A stretch of DNA of 64,000 nucleotides from Drosophila persimilis (lineage: Eukaryota > Arthropoda > Insecta > Diptera > Drosophilidae): contig NW_020825298.1 of NCBI RefSeq assembly GCF_003286085.1, positions 7,750,001-7,814,000 on the forward strand, written 5' to 3'. The translations under genes and the position numbers were made by a program. The notes below the pieces were generated by a model. That model searched no databases, had not been told where the DNA came from, and saw nothing but the letters and a program-made list of their open reading frames with translations. Of the stretch, positions 24,431 to 39,260 are shown piece by piece. Position 1 is the first letter of the stretch; each line of letters starts with the position of its first letter.

Positions 24431-24790
24431 TCAGACACAAGAGAGACAGAGCGAATGAGAGAGTTCTGGAGAGGATCGAGCCAGAGAGAGCGACGCGTCC
24501 CAGCTGCGATTGTGGCGTAGAAAGAGAACAGCGATCAGTGAGAGAGTAGGAGAGAGCCAAAAGCCAGGTGCAAACACGTTTATTCATCTCTTGAGCACCT
24601 TTAAGAGAGAGAGAGAAAGAGAGAGTGAGAGACCTCTCTACGATCGTTTGCAAAACCGGTTTTGTGGCGCCTTTGTGGTTAATTTTTTGAGTGGGTGTTA
24701 TTTCCCAATTGCCATGGGAGGGAGTTGTCTTCTGCGCTCTCAATCTTTTTCTCTCTCTCTCACTGTACATCTCTCTCTTTCGCTCTACAT
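24431..24790. promoter_or_regulatory. GAGA-rich tract upstream of sob
   Basis: There are repeated GAGAG/CTCTC runs at about 24,440-24,500, 24,536-24,560, 24,601-24,640 and 24,750-24,785, with the orientation switching from GA to CT. A Pho-like GCCAT lies near 24,711. Such tracts bind GAGA factor (Trl) and are usual at developmentally paused promoters and Polycomb response elements. The odd-skipped genes are classic developmental targets, so GAGA-dependent control of sob is a reasonable inference. It could also be a plain microsatellite. Confidence 0.45.
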
Positions 24791-24814
24791 GCAGCAATCT
24801 CCCTCAATCTAGGT

Positions 24815-25000
24815 TGACTATTTACCTTTATGTTTATTATTTTTTGCAGCAATTGTTTATGACTTTTCCTATGAATTTAACACTTTTTTTTTCTTATTGC
24901 GAATTTTTTGTTGGTTAAAAATATTATTTTAGTGCCAAAATTCAGGAAGATTACTATTTAGATTGTGATGGAAAAGATGATTTCGATTTAGAGAATCACT
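24815..25000. promoter_or_regulatory. T-run and TTTATG cluster upstream of sob
   Basis: Within about 190 bp there are TTTATG boxes (24,827-24,870) and T-runs of six or more, including one near 24,885-24,893. Hunchback binds T-runs, and Caudal or Abd-B bind TTTATG. It lies about 0.5 kb upstream of the presumed sob promoter and may be a sob control element. No experimental support is visible in sequence. Confidence 0.25.
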
Positions 25001-27032
25001 TCTGGAATTTTCCTTAAAAAAAGTCGAAATATTATTTCTACATCTTTAAAAGTGGTTTTGATCGTGAAAAACAGAATATAACATGAAGAGTTTTCAGCAA
25101 TGATCCCCTCTAGCTTCAATTCCAACGAAAAAACAAATGTTCGGCGTTTATAAAAGGGACACCAAAGGATTGCGATCGCTAGATAAAAGAAAAACCAGCT
25201 GTATTCTATACAAAAATTGAGGTAAATGAATTCTGGGAAACAAATATGGAACAATAAAATAATAGCCTTTTTCGAAATTAAGGACCTTAAGAGCTGTTCT
25301 TCCATCTTTACCGATGTTTAACTCCTTGACATTAATCCACCACTCTCCACCGATCTTCAATTATTCAGAGTTATCCAAATTCTCGTTCTAGCGATCTTCA
25401 ACTGCCCGAAATATTCCCCTCAGTGTACCATGAAGTACCTGAGTTGCACTTGCAAATTGTGGCCATTAGTCAAAGCGTTGATTTCTGTTGCCCCAGGCCG
25501 AGCCCCTTCCACCTTCCAGCATACTACCATAACAATTTTGACTGCCGCCCCATCTCCATCTGCAGTTGATTGAAATGATTTTGCTCGCACGCCATCCCAT
25601 GGAGATGGAGAAGAGGAATTCTCGTAAAACACACGCCCCACAGAATGGCAATCCCCAATCCCGATCCCCAATCCCAATCACAATTCGAAGCACAATCCTC
25701 AGCGTTGCCATCCGCGTACCAACTGCAATCATAGGCCACAAGTGCAGTCTGAAACCTGGCTCTATAGACCAACATTTCAACTGTCAATTATTTCTTTATG
25801 CATAAAACTTGAGACAGAACGAAACGGTACGGAACGGGACGGGACAGGCTGCATTTTAATGCGCTAAACGGCGCAAGTAAATGACCAATAATCATGGGAG
25901 CTGCTGCCAGCTTCGGCTGCCGGTTGGTCAGCATCCAACATCCAGCATGCAGCATGCAGCATGCAGCAACAGCTCCAACTTCAACTCCATCTCCATCTCA
26001 GGAACCGAGTGCAGTCCAGGCCGAGTGCAATTTATTTCTACATTAAATTGCAATTTGGCCAAGACTCAGACTCTGTTGGCTGTGGCTGTGGCTGTGTGCA
26101 CAGTTTTCTACCATTTATACAGATATTATCATGATTAATAATGCTCGAACATGTCATATGCTCGTTTCGTGTGTGTTTGATTGGAGCGCATTAGGATCGC
26201 AGTTCATAATGATCCGAATCAGAGTCGGTGTCTGGCACTGGCTCTGGCTGTGGCTCTCACTGGAATCTCACGGTAGCAATTATGTCGCTTAGTGCCCATC
26301 AAAACGATGATGATCTTCATGAGCTTATGCCCTGATCTCTACCTCTGCATTGTCCTGGCGCATCGGCACCGTCGTCGGCGGCGCCATCAAAAGATCTTGC
26401 CATCGCGATTGCACATTCCAAGGTAAACTCCATCGTATTGACACAAGCTTCCTTTAAATTCGTCGTTATATTTCGATAGTCTCGCGCTTTTAAATGCTCG
26501 TTTCCTGTGCCGCCTTGAGTCCCAAGATCCAAGATCCAAGACCCAAGCCTCGTCAGGGACACGATCAATGATTGCCAGGAAAACCAAGTCCCAGTCCAAG
26601 TCCCAGTCGCAGTCGAACGATCCGCGTTGTCTGTCTCTCAAGGCAAATGGTACATGATTTCAAATTTCAAGTACCAGTTTACATAAAGATCGCACAGGGC
26701 TAAGGCTAGCTTCAAAACCAGTCCCCGTCCCCGTCCCACCCCGTTCACCTTTTGGGCCGTTCTGGGCGAGGCGAGGGAATTGCCTTAAGGCCTTACAACC
26801 ATCTGTCACAAGGTCCACATCCAGCAGATCCCAGCAGATCCAGGCAGAGATCCCAGCGAGCATTGAGATCGGCAATAAGAATGCGCTAAACTTGATTCCT
26901 GCGCCTTCGCGAGTGAAGTCGCGAAGTGAGCGCCGAGTGCGCGCATGCGTGGGCTGGAATTACATGATCACGATCAGCGATAAAACTTGATGTTGTACAT
27001 AGCCTGCAACATGGGTGCAAGAGACACACAGA

Positions 27033-27061
27033 GAGAGACAGAAGGAGAGAGAGAGAGAGAC
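27033..27061. repeat. GA microsatellite
   Basis: GA-rich run (GAGAGAGACAGAAGG, then a pure GA run), possibly GAGA-factor binding but not near a recognised promoter. Confidence 0.6.
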
Positions 27062-30000
27062 CCATCCCATCCCAATCCCAGAGCTTCATATGGCTCTGGC
27101 CCCCAAACAAAATGTCGCAAAAGTTGTACAAATCTCCCCGATCCTCTATCCTCTTCTGTTGGAACAACGGGACACCGACAAACGATCGCAGCTGAGGATC
27201 TTGGTGCCTCGATCATGGTCTTGGACTTGGCTCCAAGTCGTGTCAAATTATTGATTGCTGTCTTTTAATTTGATTTTGATTTTTCCACCGACTCCACCGC
27301 CAGCCACAACACCACGCTTTCGTTCTCGTTCCTGTCATCTTTCCGATCGACAGTACAGACGAGGGAAATATTATTAATCTGCTGCTTTGATTTGAAGCGA
27401 CACACCACACGATCGTGACAAAGAAAAGTAAAAGTCATAACACACATCTATGCCCCGCCGATAAGAGATCTCCAAGATCACCCGCTTAACACTGATCATC
27501 TGGGCAGGACAGGGGCAGGGTCTCTAGGTCTGCCTTGGGTCCATTGTCTTCGAATGACTTTTTATAGGAACTCGGAGGTACACGGAGTAATTATCAGGGG
27601 CGTACGTTCGGTGGTTTCTTTGGACTTCTTTTTGGGATTCCAGAGAACAGCAGACGGCAGCAGAGGCAGAGTGCCTCTCATTAGCCGCAGGCGTTGCCGC
27701 TGATTGGACCAACTAATCCCTGACGCCAGCCGTCAAGATTAGGCGTTCGTTTTCGATTTCTGTTGAAAAAAAGTCAGGCGGTCGTACCCCTCTATATTTG
27801 TGGCCGGCCAACAATTAGATGCTGGGGACTGGACTGCTGCTTTTTATTCCACTTTTTGACGCAGATCTCTTATCGTTTTTCGTGTTCAATTCCTGGGGAG
27901 GAATTGACATATCTTTTTTGGTAATTTGATCTATTGAAAAGACCTCGCCGCGATCTCTGTTGCTGCTGCTGCGGCTGCTGCTGTCCCGAAGGTTGACAAA
28001 CAATGGTAGAGAAATCATAATTACAATGGATTAGGGAATATTAATATTTCCTTTTCATCTTTGCCGTATACTCATACGAGTACAGTTGTATGGGTATTTC
28101 TTCTTGTTTTTCGGGGTACTTGAAATCTTCGATACTTGTATTGTATTTGTGTGCTGTTGTTGAGGTTGTTTTATATATTGACATAGTTCCTGAGAGGTGA
28201 TCTTGAGGCAAACAACAAATGAGTTGGCGCATGGACAAAGATCATCTGCAAATATGTGTGGTTAGGGCAGGAGGAAAAAAAGAAAGAAACAGATTGTAAA
28301 GAGAACAGACGAGAGAGAATGTGGCATAAACTGGGATAATCATTTTGGGAGGGTCTTTAATTAGGGTTACCTGCTAGTTTCGTGTTGAGTTAGTGTTCGA
28401 ATTTGAGGCCATTTCAAAGATTGTATGTTTGAGATGCAAACGTTTATTTGTCGTTGTAATGGGTATAACGGTCCTTTATTCTATGGGGTAAAAAAAATGT
28501 GCCAGAAATTTCAATGGCGCCACACATCTCTCTTGAAGAACCCCAAGTCGATCAGAAATGCTTGCCAATTTCGGGATGTGTTTCAGCCACGTCCAAAGTG
28601 ATTATGCATCACACTCTATCAGGGCCGAATCCGAATCCAGAGCCTTTCCCACACCCAATACCGACCGAACCGAGCACAATCCCAGAACAGTGTGAATGGG
28701 AAATGTTTCTCCCCCGAACACACACATTCCATGAATGATTTGCATGCCTCGTAAGCGACAGAGCAGAGCAGAGCAGAGCCGATCCGATCCGAACCAAAAC
28801 CGAAGAACGGACGACAATCAAATCGAAACCATCTGGTCGAAGGCCTCCTCCGTGGGAATCAGTTCAATATAATTTGCATGCACAAATAAGTCGAGAGTGT
28901 GGTTCGGTTCGACTCTCGATTGGGTCGAGGGTCGAATGGGGCTCTGTTTGTCAATTAATTGCAACAAACGGAGTAAAAATCGTAATGCAGCCGAATACTC
29001 CAACTCGTACCAAATTGTTGCAATTTTCTCGCGGCCTGTCGCGCCCCCGCCCCTGCCCCCACATCCACGTCCCTCAGAAGTCCGAAGGAAGTCGAAGAAG
29101 TAGTAAAAGACAGACGGACGACTGCCGAATTATTGAGTGACTGTCCGAGTGACTGTCCGTTGAATGGACTCCCCCCAAACCCAAAACCGAGACCTGAGTG
29201 ACGGCCGATGCCTTTCCGTCTTGCATCGCTGAATTGGTCGCTGGGGCATGTGTCTGATGAACAAACGGTTCGGTTCTCTCCTCCGTTTTCGGCCAAATGC
29301 TCCAAAGGCCTCTAAATGGCCAAATTGATGCGCGATGCGATTTAACGTTTCTTTGATTGAGCTAATGACAGGCGACTACGTGAGAAAGAAATGTATTTCA
29401 ATTTCGCATTCGCATTGGGTCACCTCAAATTGCTCGAACCTCTAGGGTGGGTAGATCCCCTTATCTACTCGCATAGGGAAGGGAGGGTCTATCTGAAATT
29501 ACTCGAGGTATAGGGGGCACCGTAAAGCACCTGCTGCACTCGGTGCTGAGCTTTCTTCGAGACAGAGAGGAAAAGCAAACCATCTAGAAGCAATTTTGTG
29601 TAACAAATTTTAAGAATGTTGCACACCACACACAACAATTTTTCCATAAAGATCTGGCACTTCTATAATTGTAATCATAAGGTTTTAGTTCTATAACGAT
29701 CTTGCGACCGAATCTGATGGAGAGTTCATATGCCAATGGTCGGCCTGCCATCCCTACCGGATATGATATAATAAATTCCAGGCTTCCATAGCCAGCCTTC
29801 TACAGGATTGTATTATTTCCCCAAACAAATCGTCACCCCCTATGGAGTCTTATGATTGTTCTATTGGCAACTCATTTCCTGCTGCCGTCTGCCTGTTGGC
29901 TCCTGCCTCCGGCCCCCTTTCTACTCCTCAGAGAGCGCCAAAAAGCATTCACTTTCAATTTCTCAATTTTCTGAAGCAGGAGTCCCAGAGGAATCGTCCA

Positions 30001-31100
30001 AGAGAATCCCTGAAAAGATAATACACAAATTAATATAAAACGCTGTCTGACTGTTGGAGGCTTTTAATCATTTTTATCTGTGCGCTCCTGACCAAAGTAG
30101 AGCACAGTCGGCCGGCCCTCAAGTTGCAAGGAAAGCTGTAAAGCGTGGCAAATATACGCTTAATTGGCTGCAGTCGCAGGTTGGGACTTGGACTCGAGAC
30201 TGGAAGACTGGAGGACTGGAGGACTGTAGGACTGCGATTCTGGCGGAGGTCTCCATGGAGGAGACTCTGCAATAAAATGCAAATTAAACGAAAGAACCAG
30301 CGAAATACCGAGACGTGGACGTGGACGTAGACCCAAAGCACAGACCAGACTGACTCTCGAGCGAGCGGGCCCACATTTATTTACTTAGAACCTCCTGCTG
30401 TGCTTCCGAATTAAGTTTAAGCCCAGAGGCTAAAAATGCAAAATGAGTTTTACTAATTTCTTAACCTCGTGATGGACACACGGCAGAGAGGAATGAGAGG
30501 AGCTGGAGGAGGAGTAGAGTGTATCAGAAAGGGTTGCCTTGGCTAAACTGAATTTTAATTCCTGCATAAATCGATTTTAAATGAGATTTTGAAACGAAAC
30601 CATAATCAAAATGTTCACGGTCCATGCAAATTTCCGACCAAAGAGATCGCTCTCTCTCTTGTTCTGCCTGTGTTCCAGTAGCCCAGCCTCCACTGTGGGT
30701 TCCTCCCACCTGACGACTGCCGAAAAAAAGGGGCCCCAACGCCCGAAGGACGTGTGTTGAAAGTGGGGCGTGAGCCGTTTAGCAGCGCCTTCAGTGTGTA
30801 TGCAAAGTGGTTCCCTCCTGAAGAACAGAGCCCTCGGTTCTGGAGATGTGGAGGGTTCGGTTCCTCTGAAATGAGTTATGAGTCGGACCTCTGCCGACTC
30901 GGCCGTCCGTCTGCCGCTTGCAACTCCATCTCCAACTCGTTTGCATATTTTAGGCCACCGTTTAATTAAAGGTTCCACAATTCTTTCTCCCGAAACATTT
31001 GAAAGAGGGCACGAGCACGAGGGTCTCTCGAGAGCGAGACTCGCCCCATTCCGTGGCACTTGAGGCACACATCAAGCACCACCTTGAAATGTGGAGTGTG

Positions 31101-31134
31101 TTCGGTGTTCGGCATTCGGCATTCGGCATTCGGC
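31101..31134. repeat. Tandem ATTCGGC minisatellite
   Basis: About four imperfect copies of a 7-bp unit, GGCATTC/TTCGGCA, in direct tandem. Confidence 0.6.
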
Positions 31135-34100
31135 GGCTTTTTGTGGTATCTTTTTCTCTTGAGAACACGGGCCTGACAGGGCCCCAAAGGCAGAAGGCCT
31201 CTGCTCGATGATCTGGCCTGTTATTTCAACGCATACTTGCGTTGGTTACTTCTTCTGATATTTCAAATCAATAATGTTTCAGCTCTAAATAACTCTATTG
31301 TGTGCCTGCCCAAGTTTTCTCGGAAATGGAAACTCTTTTCAGGGTGCTGCTGCTGATGCTGTTGCTGCGGGTGTTCTGGGTGGCTCAATACAATATCGAA
31401 AGAAAGCGCTGCGCCTCAACAGCAGTATCTATCGGCTATTAGCGCTGCTGCCTGGTGTGCATTTTATTGTCTTTGGCTCATAATTTATATGCCCAGCGAC
31501 ACCTACCAATGGCCCGGACCACTGCCTGAACCTGTTTATCACACACATTAGATCGGTGGGCAGCCAAGACCCTAACCATACCTGGACTGTCTCTCTCTCT
31601 ACAGGGCCCATCAATTTTCAGCTGTTGCAGCTGCAACACCAAGTCCAAGTCCAAGACGACGACGACTGCGACGACGCCACCCGATCAACAAAGATACACC
31701 TTTTATCCAGAGAGTGAGAGAGAGAGAGTGAGGTAGGTGTAGGGATACCTCTTTTGTTCGCTGCTCTATAAATTCAAGTGGATATCAATAATAAATTTCA
31801 CTAATTTCTGTCATTCCACTCAAGTGCCACAAGACCAGATCTTGGTCTCTCCTCTATGAGGTCTCCTCCTGCTCCTCCTCCTCCTGCTCTCCTCACCGTT
31901 CGGTTCGTTATGCTTCTCCATAGACCCAGACCCTTTAGATCGTATAAACCCCCTACCATTGTTGCCGCCTGTATGTCTGTGTGTTAATGTCTTGCTTTTA
32001 ACCACTTCATTGTTCGGGCGTCAAAGGTTAAGAGTCTCTGTCTCTCTTCGCTCGGTTTGGATCGGGGTTCGAGTCGTTGTCGGTTGTTCGGTGTCTGGTC
32101 TGCAGCGCCGCCAGCAACAACCTCATCCTCACCCTCACCACAACAGAGATCCCAGAGATCCGAACACACAGCATCAGCATCAGCATCTCCTCTCAGATAC
32201 TCCAATACTCAGATACTTTGCGCTTTTGTAGTTACTTTTCTTGATTTTTTATTATATGGTTTTGTTTCCAGTTGTGTTCGTTGTATGTTGCGCACATTTT
32301 CTCCACTCTTTATCTTTGTATTATTTTCATTTTTATACACATCATTTGATTTGATTTCATTTCTTGGCTATGGATTCAGATTGAGATTCGGATTCCCCCC
32401 TGTTCCCCCTCCCCTTCCCTTCCCTTTCCCGTTGCTCTTTTCTTAGTTATTGTTGTTATACCTAAAACGCCCCAATGCGATTGTTCCCAAAGTTCCCATT
32501 GATTCCCATTTGATTTTTGTATAGTTTCCGAGGGTTCTTCTCTGTATGAATGGTGAATGCCATTTGAAAGGTGGTTGATAGATTAAGATGAAATGGTAAA
32601 TGAAATGGTAATGGAGGTGGTTTCTGGGTAAACAACAGTTTCGGTCAAGTGTTATAATTCCTTGGGAAGGGGATCTGCATGCGGAAGATCGGTGATTGGA
32701 ATGTCTTTTGGATGGATGATGGATGGGTAATGTTATTCAATCAATTAATACAAGCACCACTTGAGGGGGGTTCTGTTTTCCAACAGAAGTTCTCTAAACG
32801 ATCTTTTCAGCTATTGTTGTATAGTTTTTCTAGATCAAGTGTTCCTTGGAAAATAATGAATCAATCGCATTTTCCTCAACACTAAATCAGACATATCCGT
32901 ATGCGTTTGTGTTCAATTCGAGTCAGTACTACTAGTGTGCTCCCGGAATAAATCAGCTAAGCACTTGTTCTTCCAAAGTATAGAACAAAATTACCATAAA
33001 TGCAGAACTGAAAAAGACTTATACAAAGGTCCAGCAGGACAACAACAGAAAAGCCCAAAGGAGCAATTGAAAGTGGACTGCAGGAAGATGGTCTAATATA
33101 TAATGTCTAATATATGTATAAGCCTACTTTAACCTTTAATTGTTGGATAATTCTGCATAAAAAAACAACCAGCTACGAATCTACCATATGTTGTCATGGC
33201 CCATGCTTTCAATGTGGTCTCAAAGATAAGAGTAGCCACAGATCGAGAATAACTAATTTTGTTATAAAATAATTTAATAATTTTAGTACAATTTTGAACG
33301 TTTAAAACCGCTCTGTGGTTTCTGCTGCCTGTTTAAAGATGCTACTTGTTGGGGGTGGCTTAAAATGGGCTGAATAAAAACAGATAAATTGTAATAATTA
33401 TTCAAAAATCCACAAAAACATTAAACATTGAAAATCTATTCCAAATGTTTATTGGAAACGTTCAAATTATTTCCTCCTCCAATGCCGATTGCCGATGCCG
33501 GTTTGTCTACCAATTCTGTCTGCAATTAAAAAAAAATCAACGTGAGTCGAATTTTAACACCAACTGGAGTTTTTCGAATGAATCCCGCTGCCAAAATGAC
33601 CAAACGGTTTTGGACTTCAGTTCTTGAGGATGATGATGATCATCAGCCTTACCCTTGCTACAGTAAGACCCCGTAAACAATGGATTATCTAACCACTTCA
33701 CAATGTGCGTGAAAATACACGAGAAAAAGAAGAGCAGACTTAAGAGAAGACTGAGAGACACTTGTGGCGGAGTCATTGGAATCGCATGGATCTTCTGGCC
33801 GCGTCAGCATTTCCATTGTCCGGCGATAAAGGACTGGGAGGGGGATATCTGAGAGCCCTTACAATGGCAAACAATTAATGTAGCTCATTGTTGTCGATCC
33901 GATGTCCATTTTAGTGCATTACGTGAAAGTATTTTTCCTCTTTCTCTGCCGAACGACACTCGACAGAAGTCAATTCTAATCGAATTGTTTTCCAAATAAA
34001 GGAATCCAGCATCTAGCGGGGGGGAGAGGCAAGGATTCGATTCTTTGGAATCGAATGAATAGCGCAGGGAGCGACAACAAATTGTGTTGTGGGAACTTGA

Positions 34101-34610
34101 AAGATCTCGGGATCGGGGCTGTCGATCGGATCGCCGCGGCGGTTCCCCTCACTCTCGATCTCACTCTCCCGTTGCGTTCTATGGGGCTATAATGCCGTAA
34201 TAAACTCAAGTGGAAAAATTGCGGCAAAAGTCTTAAGCGCAGCCACTAAAACGTTTAAATCTTTTGCGTTCTTTCTGGCCAAGACTAATGGCCAAGCCAA
34301 TTTGTATATGGCCAAAGAGTTATCTTCTGAGGGGGAAATTTTTCATCAAAGCAAAGCATTTTTTGGGCTCTGTTCTTCTCAACGCATAACACAACCATAA
34401 AATGTTGTTGGCCATGCAATTTTGGTGGTAGCTCTCCATCGCTGTGTCCCATGTGAAGCGTTTACGTGTTGGCATCTGTCGGAAAGACAGACAGACGATG
34501 TATCCCAGGGATTGGTCCGGGGTCCCAGTTCAAAGAAAGCTGGCTTTTACGCATTCTTTCGACCCTCCAAATTACAATATTATTATGTATTATTGTGGCG
34601 TATGGTCTTT

Positions 34611-34660
34611 CCCTCTCCCTCTCTCTCTCGCTCTCTCTCCCTCTCTCTCTCTTTCTTTGA
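34611..34660. repeat. CT microsatellite
   Basis: Nearly pure CT run of about 45 bp with a few interruptions. It is a possible GAGA-factor binding tract, far from either gene. Confidence 0.6.
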
Positions 34661-35620
34661 GCCAAATCCTGAGAAATTTGATTGAAGTTTAAAAGGTTTA
34701 AAAGCTCAGCCAACTACCAGTTTGTGCGATTTCAGTTGCCATTCGCTTTATTGCCGGCATTATCATCATTGGCTCAGAGGATGCTCCTCTTCATCTGAAT
34801 GTTGGTTGTCTTTCACATCAGACTGTGAATTTGAATACTTAATCGCGTATTTATGGCTGGAGGAAGGCAAGGAGCCAGAGCCAAAGACAGAGCCAAAGAC
34901 AGAGCCAGAGTCAGAGCCAGGAGCAGGCCCAGAAAGGTCGCAGTTCAAGCGCGTGCAATGGTCGCAATGTGAATGGACTTAGTTTTGATTTCCTTAAGAG
35001 AAAGGGGTTACCGGCAAGAGTCAGATCGAGGACGCTTACAAGAGTGGGAACTGGCAACTTTTGTATAGTCCATTTACATGCTTCGTTAATGGAAAATCAG
35101 GAGCTTCAGGTGGAGACATTTATTTGTCTTAAAAAAAGGACCTTTGCTTTGATCCATGAAGGGAATTCAATTTAGAAGATCTTTCATCATACAAGATGTA
35201 GACTCTTTCTTTAGACTCTTTCAAAGGTCATCAATCATTTTTAGTATGGATACGGAAAAGAATTTTAGGATAGATAGACTTATATGCTTCTGTTGATTTC
35301 AAATATAATATTTTTCGGAATGAATCTAAATAAATTACTTTTCTGATCGGAAACGCAGGTTTGGTAGATTCATTGACAAGTACCTCTTCCACAAACAACA
35401 TCTTCGCATTTTCCTATCAAAAATATTTTGGTTATTCCTATTGGGGGGCACCCCACCCCCCTACTCTATATTAATGGGAAACTTTGAGGGCCTGATTTAT
35501 GTTTACCACCGCATGAGTCTATATATCACACCATCCCGTATTGTACTTCGATATATCTCTCATCCATCAGCCGTGAAATATTGCTCCTCCTCTGCCGCCG
35601 CCTTGATATCGGAGCTCCCC

Positions 35621-35650
35621 CGCCGCCACCACCACCACCACCACCACCAC
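35621..35650. repeat. CCA trinucleotide array
   Basis: Tandem CCGCC/CCACCA units. Open frames on both strands here read as polyproline or polyglycine and are artefacts. Confidence 0.6.
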
Positions 35651-38600
35651 TGCATCTGCCACCTAGCCCGATAAATTCCATGCCCGAACCCGATGATATT
35701 ATCGTTGGGCCACACAATGGCAAAAATACACAAAACAACAAAAACAAAAAAAAAAGAAGAAAAATATGCCGATAGAGAAATTTATAGCCACCCATAGACA
35801 TCGACATCGACATCGGTGTGGATGTGGATATGGATATGGACCCGTTGAAATGATATGAGAGTTGTGGCCATTATCCATAATCTCATCTACGTGAGTGAGC
35901 CCCAATAGTTTCGGTTTCGGTTCGGTTGTAGTAGGTTTTGTGGCTGTTATGGCCAATTAAATCGGGCTATTAGCGGCCGCCAGAAGTGCGAAGCCCCTGA
36001 GAAGAGAGGCCGTGTCTCAGTCCTGATTGTGTGGCGTTTGGAAATCTGTTTTATTTTTTTATTTTTTAACATTTTTCCCCATTTTTTTGTGTCGTTTTCA
36101 ATCATATAAAAAAGTTGAAGAATATCACCCGACTTTTACCGTTGTTTTTACGAGCATAGTACTATATATCGTATCGAAGACCCCGCGGATCCCGATGCCC
36201 GAATCCCGTGTCTAGGCTATAAAAACCATAAAAGAACTTCTGCATTTCGATTGAGGGGGGGGCGCCATTGTGGTTCGATCTTCACAAGTGTATGCGATAT
36301 GGAAGGAGCCATAAAGTAGTTAAGTGCCCGAATACCCGGATAACCGAAAGGTTTCATTCCATTCCATGCTGGAGGAACCTTCCTCCATAATGTTATGGTA
36401 GCCAAAACGCTCCAAATGGCAGTTGCGTGATGCCACCACAAAATAAAGCCAGACAAAAGGTACCATTCCCATTCCCATTCCAAATATAAAATCCAGAATC
36501 TGAGCCCCACCAAAATGCCGTCCATCAGCAGCAGTGGCTGGCAGCGGCAGCGGCGGCAGTCGGATCATCAGTTAAATGAAATGATTGAAGCCCGAATTGA
36601 AGTCTTTAGTCAACGGAACACGCAAAGCAACAATTGGCTGTAAGGAAAGAGTCTTTGGGGTATTCTCCTCATACAGAGAGAGCGGGAGAGAGCGGAGGCG
36701 TCTTCCCCCAACTCCATCAGCTGCCGTAGCGAATCTCCGCCAGACAGACTGACAGACAGACAGACACTGATAGGCTGTCAATAGTTGTGCCCCGGCTATG
36801 CTTCATTAATCACAACATGATGCAAAAATTTCTTTGGAAGCCAAACCCCAGCGCGGCTTATGTTTTAATGCTTAAATGTGGGAAGGTATATTGGACAGAT
36901 GACATAGCATGTCCTATTCTTTTACAACGAAAACTTTTCTCCATAAAGGAAGGTAAAACTCTAATATGATGCTAAAGTTATTCACGAAATAATTCTCGCG
37001 CAGAAGTTCCACAAAATATGTTACTGATTTACTACATATATGCCATAAAATAGTAATTGTGTAGCGTCAACATTTTCACTGTTTCTATGAGATATAAGGA
37101 TGTATTTCATCCACCCAAAATAAGTCACAGGTATCCCCGAGATCATCAATGTTCCGTGTAATGTTACAGCTGGTCGCATGCAAAAATTGCGCATACGCCG
37201 CATTGACCTCGCCCTGCCCGGGCCTCTCTCAGGCTCATAATAATGCAATATCACTAATTTATGAAGCTCTGGATGGAGACGGAGCATGATCATGGTCTGA
37301 TGTGGATGTGGCTGTGGCTCCCTTGCTGTGTCGCTGTCGATGAGAATCGAAAAAAGCTCATCATCTGCAGAAGAAGCCCCAAAAGAAGCAGCCAGCAGCT
37401 GACGCGATGGAGGAGGCCTACGAGGGAGTTTGGGATGTTTGGATACATCGATCGCCTTCGATCCGCGCGGATCTCTCGACAACTCTCAGTCGTCGGCGTA
37501 TCTCATGTGCGGCTGGGGCTCCGAATGCGGCTGCTGCTCTTGGAATGTGCAACGTCATTATTTTCATGATTGTTCAGGTATTCAAAAATGCTCTCGGGGT
37601 GCCTGGTGCTGGTGCTCCATTCGTACGGTTGGTGGATCGGTGTTCGATCTGTGGATCTGTGGTGGATTCGACAATGTTCAGTGTTCCATCGCCATGTACA
37701 ATATTTTCTTTAGTCAATCGAAGTTGTCGATGTGACTTTTATATGCCACTCAAGTGTTTCTCTTCCCCATGTTGCCTCTCTCCCTTTAGATGTTGCTGTT
37801 ATTGCTGTTGCCGTTGGTGTTGCTGTTGCGTGTCTATCAGCGGTGCGGGTGTTAAAGACCACTGAAGACAATTGTTATTTTTAATATCATTGTTGGCATG
37901 CTGCCCGTCCAAGCCATGAGTATTCACTGTAAAAGTTCCCTCTCCATCAGCCTCCATCTCCATCCCTCCTCCACTCCACCTTCTGCACTCAGTCAAAGTT
38001 GGACTCTGTTATTGTAAGCCATGTCTAGTGATATGATTTTGCATTGTGTATTGTGTAGTATTTTTTCGGTCGATTGTCGGTTTTCAGAGAAGGCCGCCGC
38101 CACCACAGCCGCCGCCACCGCCACAGCCACAGCCGCCTCCAACGATGTCATGGTTTGGGTTTCTTGAGATCGTTTTTGATGGTTCCTTGAGAGAAAACTT
38201 TGAGCCATGAGTAATAGGAAAGCGATGTGAGATAGAGTGGGAAAACTTGGTAGGTGTTTTGTTTGGCAATAACAATATTAAACAGAGAATTTTCGGAGTT
38301 TTCGGAGAAATGAAATCCATGATGGTCAAATTTTAACATCCAAATAATGTTAAATAGTACATAATGTTTGGGTATCGATTTCTTTACAGAATTCTAAAAT
38401 ATTAAAATGATTTAGCATAACATAACTTGTACAAGGTTTCAATTCAAAATTATTTAAAAATACCTATTTCCCGTTACTACCTCATTCAACATACACACAT
38501 ACAACCGCATTCCACCTCATGTTCCAATTGATTCAATATAAAGAAACTTGTTAACTAATCGTCATCACCTCATTGTCATTGTCATTGTCATTGGCCTACA

Positions 38601-39260
38601 CCCCGTACCACGTAACCATCCACAGACGAGACTCTTTGTCTGGGCCAAAATAAACTTAACGATGATTTCCTCCCTCCAATCCTCCATCCAAACCCAAGTC
38701 GGGGCTTATCTTCCGAAGAACAAAACCCGAGATCTGCTATGCTAATCGGGTCGTACATTTGAATTTGTTGAGGGACCACCCAACCAAAAGCAATTTGCAT
38801 TTGCATCATCAAACATAACAGATCATGATTTCAATTCGAATTTCATTTCTATTCCAATTCCAATTCCGTTTCCAGTTTGGAAACGTTTTGAGTTTCGAAT
38901 TGAATTCATTGTCAAGTCTCGCATCGAACCGTTGAATCGTTCTGGAGCCCCCAGTCAAATGTCTAATTAATTGTCTGTTGATTTAGTTGGTCATTAAAAC
39001 GCGATGCTAAAACGCCTCCGACTTTAGAGACTTGTCGCCCTGGCCGACTTGTGGCCGTGTTGCTTGTTTTATTTGTGCATACGCATTAAATCGCTATAGT
39101 TCAGTTCCAACAATCAAAGAAATCCAAAAAACAACAAGAAAATCTAGAAGGTTGTCGACGTTTTGTTACCCTCGAATAATCTTCGTTCCTAGAAAACCAT
39201 ATGATCATATAGTCATAAAATTGTTCTAGCTTTTGGGAAATTATAACAAACAGAATGCAG

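Noticed and set aside
37021-37482. 153-codon minus-strand frame with some protein-like runs
   Set aside because: Starts at TTG, no domain, no splice or promoter signals.
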